A stretch of 64,000 nucleotides of DNA from Algicoccus sp048820935. Its GTDB lineage: Bacteria; Pseudomonadota; Gammaproteobacteria; Burkholderiales; Burkholderiaceae_B. The notes below the pieces were generated by a model. It had not been told where the DNA came from. It did not search any database and saw only the letters and a list, made by a program, of their open reading frames with translations. Shown here one piece after another: positions 8,989 to 17,478 of this stretch. Both the position numbers and the translations under genes were made by a program. The stretch lies in the NCBI RefSeq assembly GCF_048820935.1, contig NZ_JBMERD010000002.1:237469-301468 (forward strand). Reading direction: 5' to 3'. The stretch's first letter is position 1, and every line of letters begins with the position of its first letter.

Positions 8989-9492
8989 ATGAACACAATC
9001 ATTTCAGGCGTCAATCGCCGTTCAGTTAGATTGTTTGGCGCTGTGGTTGTTGTAGGCGCAGCTGCGCTGACCGTATCAGGTTGCCAAACACCCAGCTCGT
9101 CAGCCAATGTGTATACGCACGGACAAGCGCAAGCAGAACAAGTTGTGCGTATGGGTACGGTGGTTTCCGTGCGTGCTGTCACGATTCAGAACGATCGTAG
9201 TAGCGGCGTTGGCATGGTGGCAGGGGGTGCGTTAGGTGGTGTTGCAGGAAGCGGTGTTGGCGGTGGTACAGGTCGTAATCTGGCAATCGTCGGCGGTGCT
9301 TTGCTGGGCGCACTAGTTGGTGAGAAAGCAGAACAGTATGCAGGTAGGAGCGATGGTCTTGAAGTGACCGTTCGCTTGGATAACGGTGAAGTTCGCGTGA
9401 TCGCGCAAGAAGCCGACGTGCCATTGAGAGCAGGTCAGCGTGTTCAGGTGATCTCGGGTGCCGGTCCTGTGCGCGTTGTGCCCGCAAGCTAA
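8989..9492 (+). CDS. glycine-zipper outer-membrane lipoprotein
   Basis: The ATG at 8989 is chosen because of the strong purine-rich ribosome site (AAGGAGAAGG) just before it; a longer frame starts upstream without one. The 167-residue product has a signal peptide ending in a lipobox (LTVSGC, Cys at about residue 32). A glycine-zipper 2TM stretch (GGALGGVAGSGVGGG and IVGGALLGALVGEKA) follows, then a small beta-rich C-terminal domain. SlyB-like proteins with this layout sit in the outer membrane. A strong bidirectional terminator follows 31 bp after the stop. Confidence 0.88.
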   Translation: MNTIISGVNRRSVRLFGAVVVVGAAALTVSGCQTPSSSANVYTHGQAQAEQVVRMGTVVSVRAVTIQNDRSSGVGMVAGGALGGVAGSGVGGGTGRNLAIVGGALLGALVGEKAEQYAGRSDGLEVTVRLDNGEVRVIAQEADVPLRAGQRVQVISGAGPVRVVPAS

Positions 9493-9523
9493 ATCCTGTG
9501 GTTAAGTCATACAAAAGTTATAA

Positions 9524-9578
9524 AAAACAGGCTGTTCTTCATCTCTTGGTCAATCGAGGATGAAGAACAGCCTGTTTT
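9524..9578. terminator. bidirectional intrinsic terminator
   Basis: Two 20-base arms (9524-9543 and 9559-9578) are perfectly complementary around a 15-base loop. Each stem end carries an A run upstream and a T run downstream. It separates the rightward lipoprotein gene from the leftward YggT gene, so it can terminate both. Confidence 0.9.
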
Positions 9579-9620
9579 CTTTTGTGTAGATTGTCTGCTT
9601 AAACACCAAAGATGATTGGC

Positions 9621-10184
9621 TTAGACACCAAATATGGAGTAGCTAATGCGATTGAGCGACATCATGACGATTTGGGCAAGAATCAGCAACACGAGCGGCG
9701 AGAAATCCAGACCGCCCAGGTTTGGCAAAATACGGCGTATTGGCTCCAACAAAGGGGCCATGAGCGTGCGTAAAACAGGCATGATGGGTGCCATCGGATT
9801 AACCCAAGACAAAATAGCCTGAATCAGCGTTAACCAGATCACCAGATTCAACATCCAGCGCAATGCTGTAAAGACAGCTGCCCCTAGCGCTGGCAAGACC
9901 AGAAACAAAGGCGGCAGAGTCAATGTGCTGACTGTCCACATCACAATGAGATAGACAAATGCACTGAGATAAGCCCCGATGAAGCTCGCAAAATCAATGG
10001 AGCGCGTTGACGGCAAGATGGTGCGCAAGGGTTTACACAACCACTCTGTGACTCGAAATATGAGTTGAGAAAACGGGTTAAACGGATGAAACCGAATCGC
10101 GTACAACCAGCCGCGCGCTAAAAACGCGATGCCTAAAATAGTGAAACCGATTTCGATAAGGAATTGCAAAATTTCGCTGACCAT
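9621..10184 (-). CDS. YggT-family inner-membrane protein
   Basis: With the ATG at 10184 the protein has 187 residues starting MVSEILQFLIEIG; the longer frame adds 21 polar residues ahead of the first membrane segment. Four hydrophobic segments form two YGGT repeats: FNPFSQLIFRVTEWLCKPLR in the first and NPMAPIMPVLRTLMAPLLEP in the second are the typical amphipathic Pro/Arg-containing repeats. The family is linked with osmotic stress or cell division in various bacteria, but its biochemical function is unknown. It is transcribed convergently to the lipoprotein gene across the strong terminator. Confidence 0.9.
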   Translation of the reverse strand: MVSEILQFLIEIGFTILGIAFLARGWLYAIRFHPFNPFSQLIFRVTEWLCKPLRTILPSTRSIDFASFIGAYLSAFVYLIVMWTVSTLTLPPLFLVLPALGAAVFTALRWMLNLVIWLTLIQAILSWVNPMAPIMPVLRTLMAPLLEPIRRILPNLGGLDFSPLVLLILAQIVMMSLNRISYSIFGV

Positions 10185-10330
10185 GGTTGTTACAAAATCT
10201 TCTGTGATGGCATATGACGCGGCATTGTCGCATGAATGCAGCCGCACGCCCTGAATTCACCTGACGGTGTTTTTGTCAAGTGAATACGTATCAAGCGTCG
10301 CTTGTGATGTGTGTGTAAGCACCCCATCAG

Positions 10331-10702
10331 TTAAGGTCTGGAGTTTGTGGGAAATGGCCAGGATGCCACTGGATTAATGTCAGTTTTTGCGCTCTTTGCA
10401 GCTGTTTTACTGACTTTCCTGGCCGTGGTTTTAACGGCTGCTTTGGCGGACGTTTTAGGTGCTGCGGTGGGTGCTGTCGTGACAGTTTTTTTGGCTGCGA
10501 CTTTCCTGACGACGGCTTTTTTAGCAACTGCTTTCTTTGTGGCTACTTTTTTAGTGGCCGTTTTTTTGGCAGCAACTGCCTTTTTAGCGGCAGTGGCTGT
10601 TTTGGTTGCAGTTGTTTTTTTAGCAGCGACTTCTTTGGCGGCTTTCACAGCTTTTGTTGCTTTTTTTGCGACTTTTTTAGCGGCTTTCTTGGCTGTTGCC
10701 AT
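10331..10702 (-). CDS. lysine/alanine-rich histone H1-like DNA-binding protein
   Basis: The 123-residue protein is almost entirely Lys, Ala, Thr and Val, in tandem AAKK, VAKK and ATKK-like units from residue 1 to about 100, resembling HctB/H1-like proteins and AlgP-type C-terminal tails. The ATG has a good ribosome site (AGGAGA). Such proteins bind and compact DNA through charge. The repeat DNA is prone to slippage, so length variation between strains is expected. The opposite-strand open frame here is an artefact of this biased composition. It lies downstream of gltX in the same direction. Confidence 0.9.
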   Translation of the reverse strand: MATAKKAAKKVAKKATKAVKAAKEVAAKKTTATKTATAAKKAVAAKKTATKKVATKKAVAKKAVVRKVAAKKTVTTAPTAAPKTSAKAAVKTTARKVSKTAAKSAKTDINPVASWPFPTNSRP

Positions 10703-10940
10703 GATATCTCTCCTATTGCGATGTGCCAGCGACGACTCAGCGCAGTTTCAGAATGCAGGGACTTGCAGGGACAAAATCACAGGCACGCAAAGTGAGCTGA
10801 GACATTTCTGGCACAGCATTTATTGCGCACACACCCTGTATATGTTAGCGGGATATTCTCAGAAAGCCTATCTTATTCAAAAAATATGTGTTTTGGCGGT
10901 TGAAAATGCCGTTTTTTGAGGGTTTTAAGTGGAATTTGAT

Positions 10941-10980
10941 CGATCTGGCATGACTGTGGCTTTGTGTCATGCCAGAATCG
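10941..10980 (-). terminator. hairpin downstream of gltX
   Basis: A near-perfect stem pairs 10941-10954 with 10966-10980, with one bulged A and an 11-base loop. It lies 20 bases after the gltX stop. No long T run follows on the leftward strand, so it may be a weak terminator or an RNA-stabilising structure. The rest of the 297-base gap to the histone-like gene shows no other clear signal apart from A+T-rich promoter-like sequence. Confidence 0.5.
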
Positions 10981-10999
10981 AGGGTTTGTGCCTTAAGAC

Positions 11000-12412
11000 T
11001 TACTTTAAGCCTAGCTCTAAACGTTCGACGACGCGTTCACGGCCCAGAAGTTCTAGAACAGCATCGATTGCTGGGGTCTGTGGTGTCCCTACAATCAATA
11101 AACGCAACGGAATGGCAAGTTGTGGCATTTTGAGTTCGTGCGCACTGAGCAACTCTTTGATGAGAGCTGATAAGGTTTTACGATCCCAGGCGCATTCTTT
11201 AGCGCGAGCCAAGAAATCAGCCAATGCAACGCGCGCCGGATCTGTGATGTGCTTTTCAATGAGCGCCGGATCGGGTGTAGCAGGGTCTGCACAAAACAGA
11301 AGGCATGCATCCGCCAGTTCGACAAGGGTGTGTGCACGGTCACGTACCAGAGCAATCGCATCAACTAAAGAGACGCGCTCGGGATCAGCACCCAAGGCAC
11401 GAAGTCTAGGTTCGATGGCTTTTGCGAGTCGTGTGAGGTCTGCCTGACGGATGTAATGCGCATTCACCCAATTGAGTTTTTGTGGATCCCACTGTGAAGC
11501 AGAACGTGACAGGTTCTTACCATCAAACCAGCTGATCATCTGCTCACGACTAAAGATTTCCTCGTCACCATGACTCCAACCCAGACGAGCCAGATAGTTC
11601 ACCATAGCTTCTGGCAGATAGCCGTCGTCGTCATATTCCGTCACACTCACAGCACCGTGGCGTTTTGAGAGTTTTTCACCATCAGGTCCCAGAATCATGG
11701 GGACATGCCCATAGACAGGGAGTGTGGCGCCCAGTGCTTTGAGAATATTGATCTGACGTGGGGTGTTGTTGACATGATCGTCGCCCCGAATCACGTGTGT
11801 GATACCTGAGTCCCAATCATCGACAACGACGCAAAAGTTATAGGTCGGCGTGCCATCAGGCCTTGCGATGATCAGATCATCCAATTCGCTGTTGGCGATG
11901 CTGATTGTGCCTTTGACCAAGTCATTCCAGCTGGTCACCCCATCCAATGGTGTTTTAAAGCGCACCACGGGCTGGCGGTTTTCAGGGATGGCAGGCAATG
12001 TTTTGCCGGGCTCAGGGCGCCAGGTGCCGTCATAGCGAGGTTTGAGTCCGAGCTGACGGGCTTTTTCGCGCATCTGATCGACCTCTTCAGGGCTGCTGTA
12101 GCAGTAGTAGGCGTGTCCGCTTGCCAGTAACTCTTGAACCACTTCGCGATAACGCGCCATGTTCTGCATCTGGTAGTAGGGGCCTTCATCTGCGTCAAGT
12201 CCGAGCCAATTCATGCTGTCCAAAATGGCTTGAACCGCATCTTCACTTGAGCGTTCCACATCTGTGTCTTCGATTCGTAGAACGAAGTCGCCGCCAAAAT
12301 GTCGTGCGTACGCCCAAGAAAATAATGCCGTGCGTGCACCGCCCAAGTGGAGATATCCTGTTGGGGAGGGTGCAAAACGTGTTCTTACACGGCGATCGTT
12401 GGTGGTGTTCAT
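11000..12412 (-). CDS. gltX: glutamyl-tRNA synthetase
   Basis: A 470-residue class I synthetase that charges tRNA-Glu. The Rossmann half begins TRFAPSPTGYLHLGGARTA, which contains the HIGH-equivalent HLGG, and is followed by FVLRIEDTDVERS. The KMSKS-equivalent is KLSKRHG in the middle (about residues 248-254). The C-terminal helical anticodon-binding part is complete. Length is typical for bacterial GltX. It stands alone, with the small esterase operon upstream in the same direction after a 61-bp gap. Confidence 0.97.
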   Translation of the reverse strand: MNTTNDRRVRTRFAPSPTGYLHLGGARTALFSWAYARHFGGDFVLRIEDTDVERSSEDAVQAILDSMNWLGLDADEGPYYQMQNMARYREVVQELLASGHAYYCYSSPEEVDQMREKARQLGLKPRYDGTWRPEPGKTLPAIPENRQPVVRFKTPLDGVTSWNDLVKGTISIANSELDDLIIARPDGTPTYNFCVVVDDWDSGITHVIRGDDHVNNTPRQINILKALGATLPVYGHVPMILGPDGEKLSKRHGAVSVTEYDDDGYLPEAMVNYLARLGWSHGDEEIFSREQMISWFDGKNLSRSASQWDPQKLNWVNAHYIRQADLTRLAKAIEPRLRALGADPERVSLVDAIALVRDRAHTLVELADACLLFCADPATPDPALIEKHITDPARVALADFLARAKECAWDRKTLSALIKELLSAHELKMPQLAIPLRLLIVGTPQTPAIDAVLELLGRERVVERLELGLK

Positions 12413-12473
12413 AGTTTGTGTAGTGTTCTTAAATTCAATAAACAGTGGCCGCTAAGCGTGATTGCGCCTAGTC

Positions 12474-13151
12474 TTACTTTTGGTTCTGAAGGAGGATTTG
12501 TTCCAGGAACTGGTTAATGTCATGGACCTCCTCTGGGCAGACACTGTGTGGCATGGGGTAGGTGTGCCAACGCACATCATAGCCGTGTCGATCCAGTTCA
12601 TCTCGAGTTGCCAGGCCACGATCAATGGTCACCATGGGGTCATGGGTGCCATGCGCCAGAAAGATCGGTGTTTTCTGATTGGCAGGCGACCAGTGTTGCG
12701 GGGCAGTTTTGGCCAGTGGTAGGTAGCCAGACAAACCAATTAAGCCTGCGAGTTTTTCTGGGTAACGAAGCCCTGTATGCAGCGTCATCGCGCATCCCTG
12801 AGAAAACCCAGCGATCACAATCCGGTCTGTTGGGATACCGCGTTCATTTTCTCGTTTGATTAACAAACGGATGGCTTCTTCTGAAGCGAGGATGCCTGCT
12901 TCATCTTCCTGACGATTGGGGCCAGGCATAAAAATGTCATACCAAGAAGGCATGCGCATGCCGCCATTGATCGTCACAGGCTGGTGGGGGGCATTTGGAA
13001 ATACAAAGCGAATGGGCAATTGGCGTGTGACATTTAAGGCTGGGACCAAGGGTGCAAAGTCATTGCCATCAGCGCCCAAACCATGCATCCAAATGATGCT
13101 GTGAGTTGGGTTCGGTGCGGTTTCGATTTCAATACAATCCAGAAGTTCCAA
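12474..13151 (-). CDS. phospholipase/carboxylesterase family alpha/beta-hydrolase
   Basis: A 225-residue hydrolase. It has an N-terminal IWMHGLGADGNDF oxyanion-hole motif, a nucleophile elbow GFSQGCAM, an Asp in LAHGTHDPMV and a catalytic His in YPMPHSVCPEE: the complete triad order of the acyl-protein-thioesterase/carboxylesterase 2 family. It has no signal peptide and is presumably cytosolic. The substrate is unknown; the family cleaves short-chain esters or lysophospholipids. It lies five bases downstream of the yjgA-like gene, so the two are co-transcribed. Confidence 0.9.
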   Translation of the reverse strand: MELLDCIEIETAPNPTHSIIWMHGLGADGNDFAPLVPALNVTRQLPIRFVFPNAPHQPVTINGGMRMPSWYDIFMPGPNRQEDEAGILASEEAIRLLIKRENERGIPTDRIVIAGFSQGCAMTLHTGLRYPEKLAGLIGLSGYLPLAKTAPQHWSPANQKTPIFLAHGTHDPMVTIDRGLATRDELDRHGYDVRWHTYPMPHSVCPEEVHDINQFLEQILLQNQK

Positions 13152-13156
13152 TGTAC

Positions 13157-13756
13157 TTACTCCGAGGAAAAAGTGGTGTCGTCTGTTGCAGGCTTAGCTG
13201 CGTGAGCGGCTTTAATCGCCTGAAACAGGGCGCGATAGTGTTTGTGCTGAGGTTTGACGTTGGTTGCACCTTCAGCACGAATCTTGTCATTACGGGCTTG
13301 TTCCTGACGGGCAGCCCGAATGATTGAACGGATGACTTGTATTTCAACCTGAGGGTGTGTTTTGAGCCATGCGGTCAATGCTTGATCGCTGGCGAGTAAC
13401 TGATCACGCTCATGTTCAATTTGATGCAGGTTTTCAGTGGCGAGTGTGCCATCGCGATTCAGTGATTCTAAACCAGCAGCAAGTGCTTCATGCGGTGCTT
13501 GGCGCATGAGTTTGCCGATGTACTGAATTTGGCGCCGGCGCGCCTCGTGGCTATTGAGCCGTTTGGCCAGTTTAATCGCATCTAGTAGCTTTTCATCGAG
13601 TTGTAACTGTTCGTTTAAAACCTTTAGATGCTGGTCGCTAGCCAGCACGAGTTGTTTGCCGAGCTCTTGTAGAGCATGCATTTCTCGTTTGACTTGTGAC
13701 TTGCTAGGGCCAAAATATTCTTCGTCAGAGACGGGTTGATCGTTGTGATCCATCAT
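13157..13756 (-). CDS. yjgA: YjgA/DarP family 50S ribosome-associated protein
   Basis: A 199-residue, highly charged helical protein. The opening EEYFGPSKSQVKREMHALQELG is the family signature, with the phrase RREIQYIGKLMR mirrored here as RRQIQYIGKLMRQ (about residues 76-88). The family binds late 50S assembly intermediates and promotes peptidyl-transferase-centre maturation. Two consecutive Met codons leave the exact start open by one residue. It diverges from pmbA, a neighbour pair frequent in proteobacteria, across a 75-bp promoter region. Confidence 0.93.
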   Translation of the reverse strand: MMDHNDQPVSDEEYFGPSKSQVKREMHALQELGKQLVLASDQHLKVLNEQLQLDEKLLDAIKLAKRLNSHEARRRQIQYIGKLMRQAPHEALAAGLESLNRDGTLATENLHQIEHERDQLLASDQALTAWLKTHPQVEIQVIRSIIRAARQEQARNDKIRAEGATNVKPQHKHYRALFQAIKAAHAAKPATDDTTFSSE

Positions 13757-13831
13757 GTATGTGCCAAGATTAAGGACAGGACTTCGTTATCATACAAATC
13801 TTTTGCCATTGACTTCAGGATACTAAATCGC

Positions 13832-15187
13832 ATGCAACCAATGTCTATTGTTGAACAGAAGGCCCAGTTTGAAGATCTGGTCACGCAAGCACTGACTTAC
13901 GCCCGCTCCTTAGGAGCGACGGATGCGACCGCTGAAGTCTCCAAAGGGCAGGGTTTGTCGGTGTCGGTACGGATGGGCTCACTGGAAACCGTGGAGCAGA
14001 CGCGAGGCGGTGCCTTGGGCGTGACTGTCTATGCTGGTCAGCGTCGCGGTAGTGCCTCCACATCGGATTTTTCTCGTCAGGCGATTGAGCAAACCGTTGA
14101 GGCGGCTTGGAGTATTGCCCGCTATACAGCAGACGATGACATGGCAGGTCTGCCAGACGTTGAAGATCTGTTTTTAGAGCCTGCCATTGATTTGTCGCTC
14201 TACCACCCTTGGTCGGTGGAGGTTGATGAGGCAACCGAGATTGCGTTGAAAGCCGAGACGGCAGCACGGGATCTGGATCCGCGGATTGCCAATACGGAAG
14301 GCGCCAGTGTGAGTACGGGTGAATCTCAGTTTGTACTTGCAAACTCCCGTGGATTTATGAATGGTTACAGCACGACACGACATAGCATTAGTGTGGTCCC
14401 GATTGCGGGCCGTGGTGATGGGATGCAACGTGATTTTTGGTATTCGAGCCAGCGCAATGCCAAGGATCTTTCGGATCCTGTACAACTGGGTCAATATGCC
14501 GCTGAGCGGGCGCTGTCTCGTTTAGATGCACGTCGTCTCTCGACTCGACAAGCGCCGGTGATTTTTGAAGCGCCCTTAGCTTTGGGTTTGCTGGGCGCTT
14601 TGACACAGGCGTTGAGTGGGGGTGCCTTATACCGAAAAGCGTCATTTTTGGAGGGCTCTCTGGGTCAGCAGGTGTTGGCTGATCACATCTCAGTCGATGA
14701 GAACCCGTTTATACCCGGCGCATTTGGCAGCAGTTTGTTTGATAACGAAGGTGTCCGTACCCGCGCTCGACAGGTCATTTCTGCCGGGGAAGTGCAGAAT
14801 TATTTTCTCTCGACGTACACGGCTAAAAAGCTGGGTATGCGAACAACTGGTCATGCGGGTGGTTCTCACAATCTGGTGTTGCGTTCTCGAGACACTCAAG
14901 CACACCATACGTTAGATTGGATGCTCAAGGAAATGGGGACAGGTTTGCTGGTGACCGAATTGATTGGTCAAGGTGTGAACTATGTCACTGGTGACTATTC
15001 TCGAGGTGCGTTTGGTTATTGGGTTGAAAACGGTGAGATCCAGTATCCAGTTGAAGAAATTACCATTGCGGGCAATCTGAAAGAGATGTTTTTGCGGATG
15101 GCTGCAGTGGGGAGTGATGAATTGATCCGAGGTGGCAAGCGTACAGGGTCCATTCTGATCCCTGAAATGTCGATTGCCGGCACCTGA
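13832..15187 (+). CDS. pmbA: TldD/PmbA family metalloprotease subunit PmbA
   Basis: The ATG at 13832 gives 451 residues. The hallmark sequences are EVSKGQGLSVSVRMG and VEQTRGGALGVTVYAG near the N-terminus, and TGHAGGSHNL and TGDYSRGAFGYWVENGEI near the C-terminus. PmbA (TldE) pairs with TldD to form a heterodimeric zinc protease that acts on small or unfolded peptides, for example microcin and CcdA. TldD, not PmbA, carries the metal site, and no tldD is in this window. An in-frame extension upstream to 13736 overlaps yjgA and is rejected. Confidence 0.95.
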   Translation: MQPMSIVEQKAQFEDLVTQALTYARSLGATDATAEVSKGQGLSVSVRMGSLETVEQTRGGALGVTVYAGQRRGSASTSDFSRQAIEQTVEAAWSIARYTADDDMAGLPDVEDLFLEPAIDLSLYHPWSVEVDEATEIALKAETAARDLDPRIANTEGASVSTGESQFVLANSRGFMNGYSTTRHSISVVPIAGRGDGMQRDFWYSSQRNAKDLSDPVQLGQYAAERALSRLDARRLSTRQAPVIFEAPLALGLLGALTQALSGGALYRKASFLEGSLGQQVLADHISVDENPFIPGAFGSSLFDNEGVRTRARQVISAGEVQNYFLSTYTAKKLGMRTTGHAGGSHNLVLRSRDTQAHHTLDWMLKEMGTGLLVTELIGQGVNYVTGDYSRGAFGYWVENGEIQYPVEEITIAGNLKEMFLRMAAVGSDELIRGGKRTGSILIPEMSIAGT

Positions 15188-15236
15188 TAGGCTGATAATT
15201 GTTTGTTGTGATATTCGGCTAAGTGTGTGGTACTAT

Positions 15237-15366
15237 TCGAAGTTACCTTAAAAACCACCTTTTTGAGTGGGCGGAGCTACGGGCGGACGATAACGTCTTG
15301 GGGTCCGATTAAGGTCGATTGGTGGCGGGATTCCCCTGCCACGTTTAACTATATTGGAATCCAATC
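15237..15366 (+). promoter_or_regulatory. rplM-rpsI leader region
   Basis: About 130 bases of G-rich leader precede rplM, with a possible -10 (TACTAT at 15231-15236). A stem at 15322-15329/15335-15342 with a five-base loop lies just upstream of the start. L13 is known to bind its own leader in enterobacteria. Whether this leader does the same is inference. Confidence 0.4.
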
Positions 15367-15795
15367 ATGAAAACTTTCGTGGCAAAGCCGCATGAAGTTA
15401 AGCGTGACTGGTTCGTGATTGACGCAAAAGGCAAGGTGCTTGGACGTGTGGCCAGCGAAGTCGCACGACGCCTGCGCGGTAAACACAAACCTGAATACAC
15501 GCCTCACGTTGACACGGGCGATTACATCGTGATCATCAACGCTGCTGACATCGCGGTCACAGGTAAGAAAGCAACTGACAAGATTTATTACCGTCACACC
15601 GGTTACCCGGGTGGTTTGCGCGAGACCAGCTTTGAAAAGCTGCAAAAGCGTCATCCAGGTCAGGCACTGCAAAAAGCGGTCAAAGGCATGTTGCCCAAGG
15701 GTCCCCTTGGCTACGCCATGATCAGAAAGCTGAAAATCTATGCTGGCGAAGAGCATCCGCATAGTGCGCAGCAGCCCAAACCTCTTGACTTTTAA
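15367..15795 (+). CDS. rplM: 50S ribosomal protein L13
   Basis: A 142-residue protein with full-length L13 features: MKTFVAKPHEVKRDWFVIDA at the start, GRVASEVARRLRGKHKPEYTPH, and the central YYRHTGYPGGLRE. L13 is an early-assembling protein of the large subunit. It is followed 11 bases later by the likely rpsI start, the standard two-gene rplM-rpsI operon. The leader upstream contains a stem that could be involved in autogenous control. Confidence 0.98.
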   Translation: MKTFVAKPHEVKRDWFVIDAKGKVLGRVASEVARRLRGKHKPEYTPHVDTGDYIVIINAADIAVTGKKATDKIYYRHTGYPGGLRETSFEKLQKRHPGQALQKAVKGMLPKGPLGYAMIRKLKIYAGEEHPHSAQQPKPLDF

Positions 15796-15806
15796 GGATG
15801 TCGAAC

Positions 15807-16199
15807 ATGATTGGTAACTGGAACTATGGTACCGGCCGCCGCAAGACGTCAGTGGCTCGTGTCTTTATGAAGAAAGGTACGGGTAACATTGTTGTTAATG
15901 GCAAGCCTGTCGATGAATTTTTTGCGCGCGAAACCGGTCGTATGATCGTGCGCCAGCCGCTGACTCTGACAGAGCACCTCGAATCGTTTGATTTCAAAAT
16001 CAACGTGCACGGTGGTGGTGAGAGTGGTCAAGCGGGTGCAATCCGTCACGGTATTACACGTGCATTGATTGACTATGACGAAACATTGAAGTCTGCCTTG
16101 TCACAAGCAGGTTTTGTGACACGTGACGCACGTGAAGTGGAACGTAAGAAAGTCGGTTTCCACAAAGCACGTCGCCGCAAGCAGTTCAGTAAGCGTTAA
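15807..16199 (+). CDS. rpsI: 30S ribosomal protein S9
   Basis: Two in-frame ATGs are possible. The second, at 15807, is preferred because AAGG at 15794-15797 sits at normal distance and the product MIGNWNYGTGRRKTSVARV is then 130 residues, the usual size in betaproteobacteria. S9 contacts the P-site tRNA through its basic C-terminal tail, here ending RRRKQFSKR. The body motif NGKPVDEFF and GGGESGQAGAIRHGI are typical. A strong intrinsic terminator follows. Confidence 0.97.
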   Translation: MIGNWNYGTGRRKTSVARVFMKKGTGNIVVNGKPVDEFFARETGRMIVRQPLTLTEHLESFDFKINVHGGGESGQAGAIRHGITRALIDYDETLKSALSQAGFVTRDAREVERKKVGFHKARRRKQFSKR

Positions 16200-16243
16200 A
16201 AGCAGAATCTGGTCGTTCTCCCGATCAATCTGCGTTGCACGAA

Positions 16244-16267
16244 GCCACCCTCGGGTGGCTTTTTTTT
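16244..16267 (+). terminator. rplM-rpsI intrinsic terminator
   Basis: A seven-base-pair G+C-rich stem (GCCACCC with GGGTGGC, two-base loop) is followed directly by a run of eight T residues. It lies 45 bases after the rpsI stop and closes the ribosomal protein operon. Confidence 0.92.
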
Positions 16268-16413
16268 CAATAGATGTCTTGGGCGAACATTTTGTGAGAG
16301 CTCTCACGATATCCTTATGCGCAACGGCGTTGCTTGAAGTCTCCAATGGCTGACGCGCTAGAATGAATCACTACCCATACCCATTTAAATCTTCCATCAG
16401 AGGTCAAGCGCAA

Positions 16414-17478
16414 ATGAGTAAGCGAGCAGAACCTGTCATTAAGGTTGGTATTGTTGGCGGAACCGGTTATACCGGCGTGGAATTGTTGCGTCTGTTGTCG
16501 CAGCATCCGCATGTCGAAATCACAGCCATTACATCGCGCTCGGAAGAGGGTATACGTGTGGCGGACATGTTCCCCAACTTACGTGGTCATGTGGATCTTG
16601 CGTTTACAACACCTGAAAATGCACCGTTGACTTCGTGTGATGTAGTGTTTTTTGCGACACCGCATGGTGTGGCCATGAGCCAAGCTCAAACGCTACTCGA
16701 TGCCGGCGTACGGATCATCGATCTGGCAGCTGACTTTCGTCTGCAAGATACGGGTGTTTTTGAAAAGTGGTACAAGATGCCACATGCGTGCCCAGACATT
16801 CTGGCAGAGTCTGTCTATGGTTTGCCCGAGCTGCAAACCCAGAAGGTTCGCGAAGCCAAGGTGATTGGCAATCCAGGTTGTTATCCCACCACTGTGATCC
16901 TGGGGCTTGCGCCATTGCTTAAGCCCAATGTGCTGATTGACACAAGCAATATCATCGCAGACGCCAAGTCGGGTGTGACCGGCGCTGGTCGTGGTGCCAG
17001 TGTTGGGACGCTCTTTTCAGAAGTCAGTGATAGCTTTAAAGCGTATGGCGTCTCTGGCCATCGCCATCACCCTGAAATCACCGAACAAATTAAAGCACTG
17101 ACGGGACAAAAGGTTCAGGTCACGTTTGTGCCACATCTGGTGCCTATGGTGCGCGGTATGTTCACAACACTGTATGTGAATCTGACACCTGAAGCACGTG
17201 AGATGGACTGTCAGGCGTTGTATGAGGCGTTTTACGCCGATGCACCGTTTGTTGACATGATGCCAGCAAGCGCTTTGCCTGAAACACGTAGTGTGCGTGC
17301 GTCCAACATGTTGCGTATCGCATTACATCGTCAAGCGGACAATCCGGATCGCTTGATTGTCTTGGTGGTGCAAGATAATTTGGTGAAAGGTGCGTCTGGA
17401 CAGGCAGTTCAAAACATGAACTTAATGTTCGATCTGCCTGCAACCAGTGGTTTAGATCAGGTTGCGATTTTGCCCTGA
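16414..17478 (+). CDS. argC: N-acetyl-gamma-glutamyl-phosphate reductase
   Basis: The ATG at 16414 has an AGAGG ribosome site nine bases upstream and yields 354 residues; a longer frame from 16363 lacks one. The NADPH-binding start is VGIVGGTGYTGVELLRLL, and the catalytic cysteine is Cys156 in GNPGCYPT. Further motifs are DAKSGVTGAGR and HRHHPEI. The enzyme makes N-acetylglutamate semialdehyde in arginine synthesis. Its position after rplM-rpsI is usual in Burkholderiales. Its last 22 bases overlap the 3' end of the convergent permease gene. Confidence 0.96.
   Translation: MSKRAEPVIKVGIVGGTGYTGVELLRLLSQHPHVEITAITSRSEEGIRVADMFPNLRGHVDLAFTTPENAPLTSCDVVFFATPHGVAMSQAQTLLDAGVRIIDLAADFRLQDTGVFEKWYKMPHACPDILAESVYGLPELQTQKVREAKVIGNPGCYPTTVILGLAPLLKPNVLIDTSNIIADAKSGVTGAGRGASVGTLFSEVSDSFKAYGVSGHRHHPEITEQIKALTGQKVQVTFVPHLVPMVRGMFTTLYVNLTPEAREMDCQALYEAFYADAPFVDMMPASALPETRSVRASNMLRIALHRQADNPDRLIVLVVQDNLVKGASGQAVQNMNLMFDLPATSGLDQVAILP

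Noticed and set aside
10347..10919. 190-residue hydrophobic frame opposite the histone-like gene
   Set aside because: It is the mirror image of Lys/Ala codon repeats (giving Phe/Leu/Ala/Val) and extends only a little beyond it.
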